From NCBI GenBank assembly GCA_000434535.1, contig FR878703.1, forward strand, positions 1 to 8,666: a stretch of DNA of 8,666 nt, in the 5' to 3' direction. This document shows, piece by piece, positions 6,135-8,666 of this stretch (its first letter is position 1; each line of letters opens with the position of its first letter). Source of the stretch: Collinsella sp. CAG:166 (GTDB taxonomy: Bacteria > Actinomycetota > Coriobacteriia > Coriobacteriales > Coriobacteriaceae). A program made the translations under genes and the position numbers. The notes below the pieces were generated by a model that saw only the letters and a program-made list of their open reading frames with translations, made no database searches and was not told the origin of the DNA.

Positions 6135-8666
6135 TTAGATAACCGTCACGCGGCCTTGGTTGCCGACGATGGCCTTTGCCTCTGCCAGCAGCGGAATCGA
6201 GCGTGCGTTGACCTTGGCTGGCACCTCGGCACGTAGCACGCGCCCGTCGACTTGCTCAATAAAGATCTCCACGCGGTCGCCGCCCGGGTTGGTGGTGAGC
6301 ACCGTGGCCAGGCGCGCCATATTGCCCTGGCTAAAGCGGCTGTTGGGCACCATGACCTCAAAGACCTTGGGCTTGTTGTTCTCCTCGTTGAGCTCCAGCG
6401 GCACGATCTCCTGCGCGATGATCTGGTCGCCGCGGTCCGAGCGCTCGAGCTTGCCTTTGATGCGCACAAAGGCGTCGGACAGTTGCGCGCCGGTCTCGGG
6501 ATCGACCTCGCCGTACAGATACCCCTCGGCCTCCTTGTAGGTCTTGGGGAACACCACGACCGTGGCCTCGCCTTCCATGTCCTCGAGCTGCACGATGCCC
6601 ATGGGATCGCCGTTTTTGGTCACGCGCTTGGACACGCTCGAGACCATACCGGCCCACCACAGCGCCTTGCCCTCGGGAATCTCCTGGTTGATGGTGCCGC
6701 CCGTGGGGTTTTGTACCTCGTAGCCGGTGTCGATCTGCGAGAACGAGAAGTCGCGCGCTTTGCTGAGCGCATACTCAAACGGGCGCAGCGGGTGGTCCGA
6801 AACGTAGATGCCCAGAACCTCCTTCTCCTGGCTCAGCTTAAGGTGGCGGTCCCATTCCTGGCCGTCCGGATCGGGCACGCTGACCTCGAAGCCCGAGCCC
6901 TCAACGTCGCCAAACATGTCGAAGAACGAGGTCTGGCCGCTCGCGCGGTCCTTCTGGCGCTTTACCGCGGCGTCGATGATGTTCTCGGGGTTGTTCTTGT
7001 CCACAAAGTGCATCATCTGACGGCGCGGATAGCCCGTGGAGTCGAAGGCGCCTGCCTTGATCAGCGATTCGATCACGCGACGGTTTGCCTGGCTCGAGTC
7101 CACGCGCTCGACAAAGTCGTGCAGTGTCTTAAACGGGCCGCCCGCCTCGCGCTCGGCGATAATCGCCTGCGCCACGCCGGTGCCCACGCCGCGGATGCCG
7201 GCCAGACCAAAGCGCACGCCCTCCTTGGTAGCCGTGAACTCGGTACCGGACTCGTTGACATCTGGCGAAAGCACGGGGATGCCGTCGTGACGGCACGCCG
7301 AGACGTAGTGAACGATCTTGTCGGTCTTGCCCGTGTAGGACGTCAGAACAGCCGCCATGTACTCGTGCGGATAGTGTGCCTTGAGCCACGCCGTCTGCAT
7401 AACCAGAATGGCGTAGCCGGCGGAGTGCGACTTGTTGAAGGCGTAGGACGCGAACTCGAGAACATCGTCCCAAATCTTCTGGGCGACCTCGCGCGTGTAG
7501 TTGTTCTTGATAGCGCCGTTCATCCAGTGGTCGTAGGTGGTCTCGTCCGAGCCATCCTCCCAGTGAAGCACCGTCGACGTGAGCAGCTTGATCTTCTTCT
7601 TAGCCACGGGCTTACGGATACGCGAGTCCGATTCGCCCTTGGAGAAGCCGCACATCTCGACGGAGATGAGCATAACCTGCTCCTGATAGACCATGGTGCC
7701 GTAGGTTTCGCCCAGGATGTCGTCCAGGCGGTCGTCATAGGAGACCGCCGGCTCCTTGCCGTTCATACGGTTGATGTAGGACGAGACCATGCCGGCGCCC
7801 AGCGGGCCCGGGCGGTACAGGGCGATCAATGCCACGACGTGCTTGTACTCGGTGGGCTTCATGTTCTTGATCGTGGCCGTCATGCCGGCGGACTCGACCT
7901 GGAAGACGCCGGCGGTGTGGCCGGAGCCCATGAGCTTAAAGATCTCGGGATCGTCAAAGGGAATCTCTTCCTCTTTGATGTCGATGCCGAAGTTCTTTTT
8001 GATGTTTGCCTTGGCCTTGGAGATAACCGTCAGCGTGCGCAGGCCCAGGAAGTCCATCTTGAGCAGGCCCATATCGGCAACGGTATGGCCCTCGTACTGG
8101 GTAATCTCGACGCCGCCCTTGGTGTCGAGCTTGGTGGGCACGTGCTCGTTGACGGGGTCGCGGCAGATCAGAACGGCGCACGCGTGCACGCCCTCGCCAC
8201 GGGTGAGACCCTCGATCGAGAGCGCCGTATCGATGATGCGGCGGGCGTCGTCGTCCTTTTTATAGGCCTCGGCAAAGTCGGGGTTAAACAGATCCTCTTT
8301 GCCGGGTTGCTTTTCGAGCACCTGCTTGAGCTTGACCTTGGGGTCGCTCGAGACCATCTTGGACAGGCGCTGGCCCATGTAGACCGGATAGTCCAGCACG
8401 CGCGCGGCGTCGTTGATGGCCTGCTTGGCCTTAATGGTCGAGTAGGTGATGACGTGGGTGACCTTCTCGGGGCCGTAGAGCTGGCGAACGTGCTCCACGA
8501 CCTCGAGGCGCCGCTCATCGTCGAAGTCCATATCGATATCGGGCATCTCGGTACGCTGCGGGGACAAGAACCTCTCGAACATCAGGCCGTTCTCGAGCGG
8601 GTCGAACGCGGTGATGTTCATGGCGTAGGCGACGATAGCGCCGGCGGCCGAGCCACGGCCGGGGCC
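6135..8666 (-). CDS. dnaE: DNA polymerase III subunit alpha, DnaE (5' end outside window)
   Basis: The catalytic subunit of the replicative DNA polymerase. The visible 843 residues begin in frame at the window edge with GPGRGSAAG, so the coding region continues beyond 8666; the methionine at 8621 is internal. The N-terminal PHP domain and start of the palm (roughly 350-400 residues) are outside. In order (fragment numbering): palm with PDIDMDFDDERR (42-53), which carries two metal-binding Asp, and MDFLGL (about 204-209) with the third; fingers with ALYRPGP, YQEQV and FNKSHSAGYA; a helix-hairpin-helix region about 480-540 (GLAGIRGVG); a likely beta-clamp motif QTSFF at 578-582; an OB-fold domain about 665-755; and a C-terminal domain ending in GRVTVI. 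A stretch at about 349-383 differs from E. coli DnaE, with RIRKPVAKKK in place of RRAMGKKK and about 12 extra residues. It precedes the SNF2 gene by 28 bases. Identity is certain; only the start is unseen. Confidence 0.98.
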   Translation of the reverse strand, partial: GPGRGSAAGAIVAYAMNITAFDPLENGLMFERFLSPQRTEMPDIDMDFDDERRLEVVEHVRQLYGPEKVTHVITYSTIKAKQAINDAARVLDYPVYMGQRLSKMVSSDPKVKLKQVLEKQPGKEDLFNPDFAEAYKKDDDARRIIDTALSIEGLTRGEGVHACAVLICRDPVNEHVPTKLDTKGGVEITQYEGHTVADMGLLKMDFLGLRTLTVISKAKANIKKNFGIDIKEEEIPFDDPEIFKLMGSGHTAGVFQVESAGMTATIKNMKPTEYKHVVALIALYRPGPLGAGMVSSYINRMNGKEPAVSYDDRLDDILGETYGTMVYQEQVMLISVEMCGFSKGESDSRIRKPVAKKKIKLLTSTVLHWEDGSDETTYDHWMNGAIKNNYTREVAQKIWDDVLEFASYAFNKSHSAGYAILVMQTAWLKAHYPHEYMAAVLTSYTGKTDKIVHYVSACRHDGIPVLSPDVNESGTEFTATKEGVRFGLAGIRGVGTGVAQAIIAEREAGGPFKTLHDFVERVDSSQANRRVIESLIKAGAFDSTGYPRRQMMHFVDKNNPENIIDAAVKRQKDRASGQTSFFDMFGDVEGSGFEVSVPDPDGQEWDRHLKLSQEKEVLGIYVSDHPLRPFEYALSKARDFSFSQIDTGYEVQNPTGGTINQEIPEGKALWWAGMVSSVSKRVTKNGDPMGIVQLEDMEGEATVVVFPKTYKEAEGYLYGEVDPETGAQLSDAFVRIKGKLERSDRGDQIIAQEIVPLELNEENNKPKVFEVMVPNSRFSQGNMARLATVLTTNPGGDRVEIFIEQVDGRVLRAEVPAKVNARSIPLLAEAKAIVGNQGRVTVI

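Overview
All four supportable genes lie on the minus strand. The DNA is GC-rich. Protein signatures point to a Coriobacteriia-type anaerobic actinobacterium, possibly Collinsella or a relative. The evidence is high-GC codon use, a DnaE with a variant fingers region that I associate from memory with Coriobacteriia, and a superoxide reductase typical of anaerobes. The organism assignment is inference, not a database result.

Layout in the direction of transcription (right to left): (1) the 3' two-thirds of dnaE, the replicative DNA polymerase III alpha subunit (8666 down to 6135), whose N-terminal part lies beyond the window; (2) 28 bases later, a SWIM zinc-finger SNF2-family helicase of 1154 aa (6106 to 2642), probably in the same transcription unit; (3) after a 151-base gap holding a perfect 8-bp inverted repeat, a 120-aa superoxide reductase of the desulfoferrodoxin family with an intact catalytic iron site but a lost rubredoxin-like site (2490 to 2128); (4) after a 117-base gap holding a hairpin that looks like an intrinsic terminator, a 661-aa protein with the fold order of glutamine-dependent NAD+ synthetase, in which both active sites appear destroyed (2010 to 25). 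The first 24 bases hold nothing I can identify.

Functionally, dnaE plus the SNF2 helicase form a DNA replication or DNA remodelling pair. The superoxide reductase is an oxidative-stress gene, probably with its own promoter. The NadE-like protein is the most unusual item: the reading frame is intact, it has a good ribosome binding site and its scaffold is well preserved, yet the nitrilase catalytic triad and the ATP-binding PP-loop are both missing. That suggests a retained pseudoenzyme rather than a decaying gene. I saw no tRNA, rRNA, CRISPR array, insertion sequence or phage gene.
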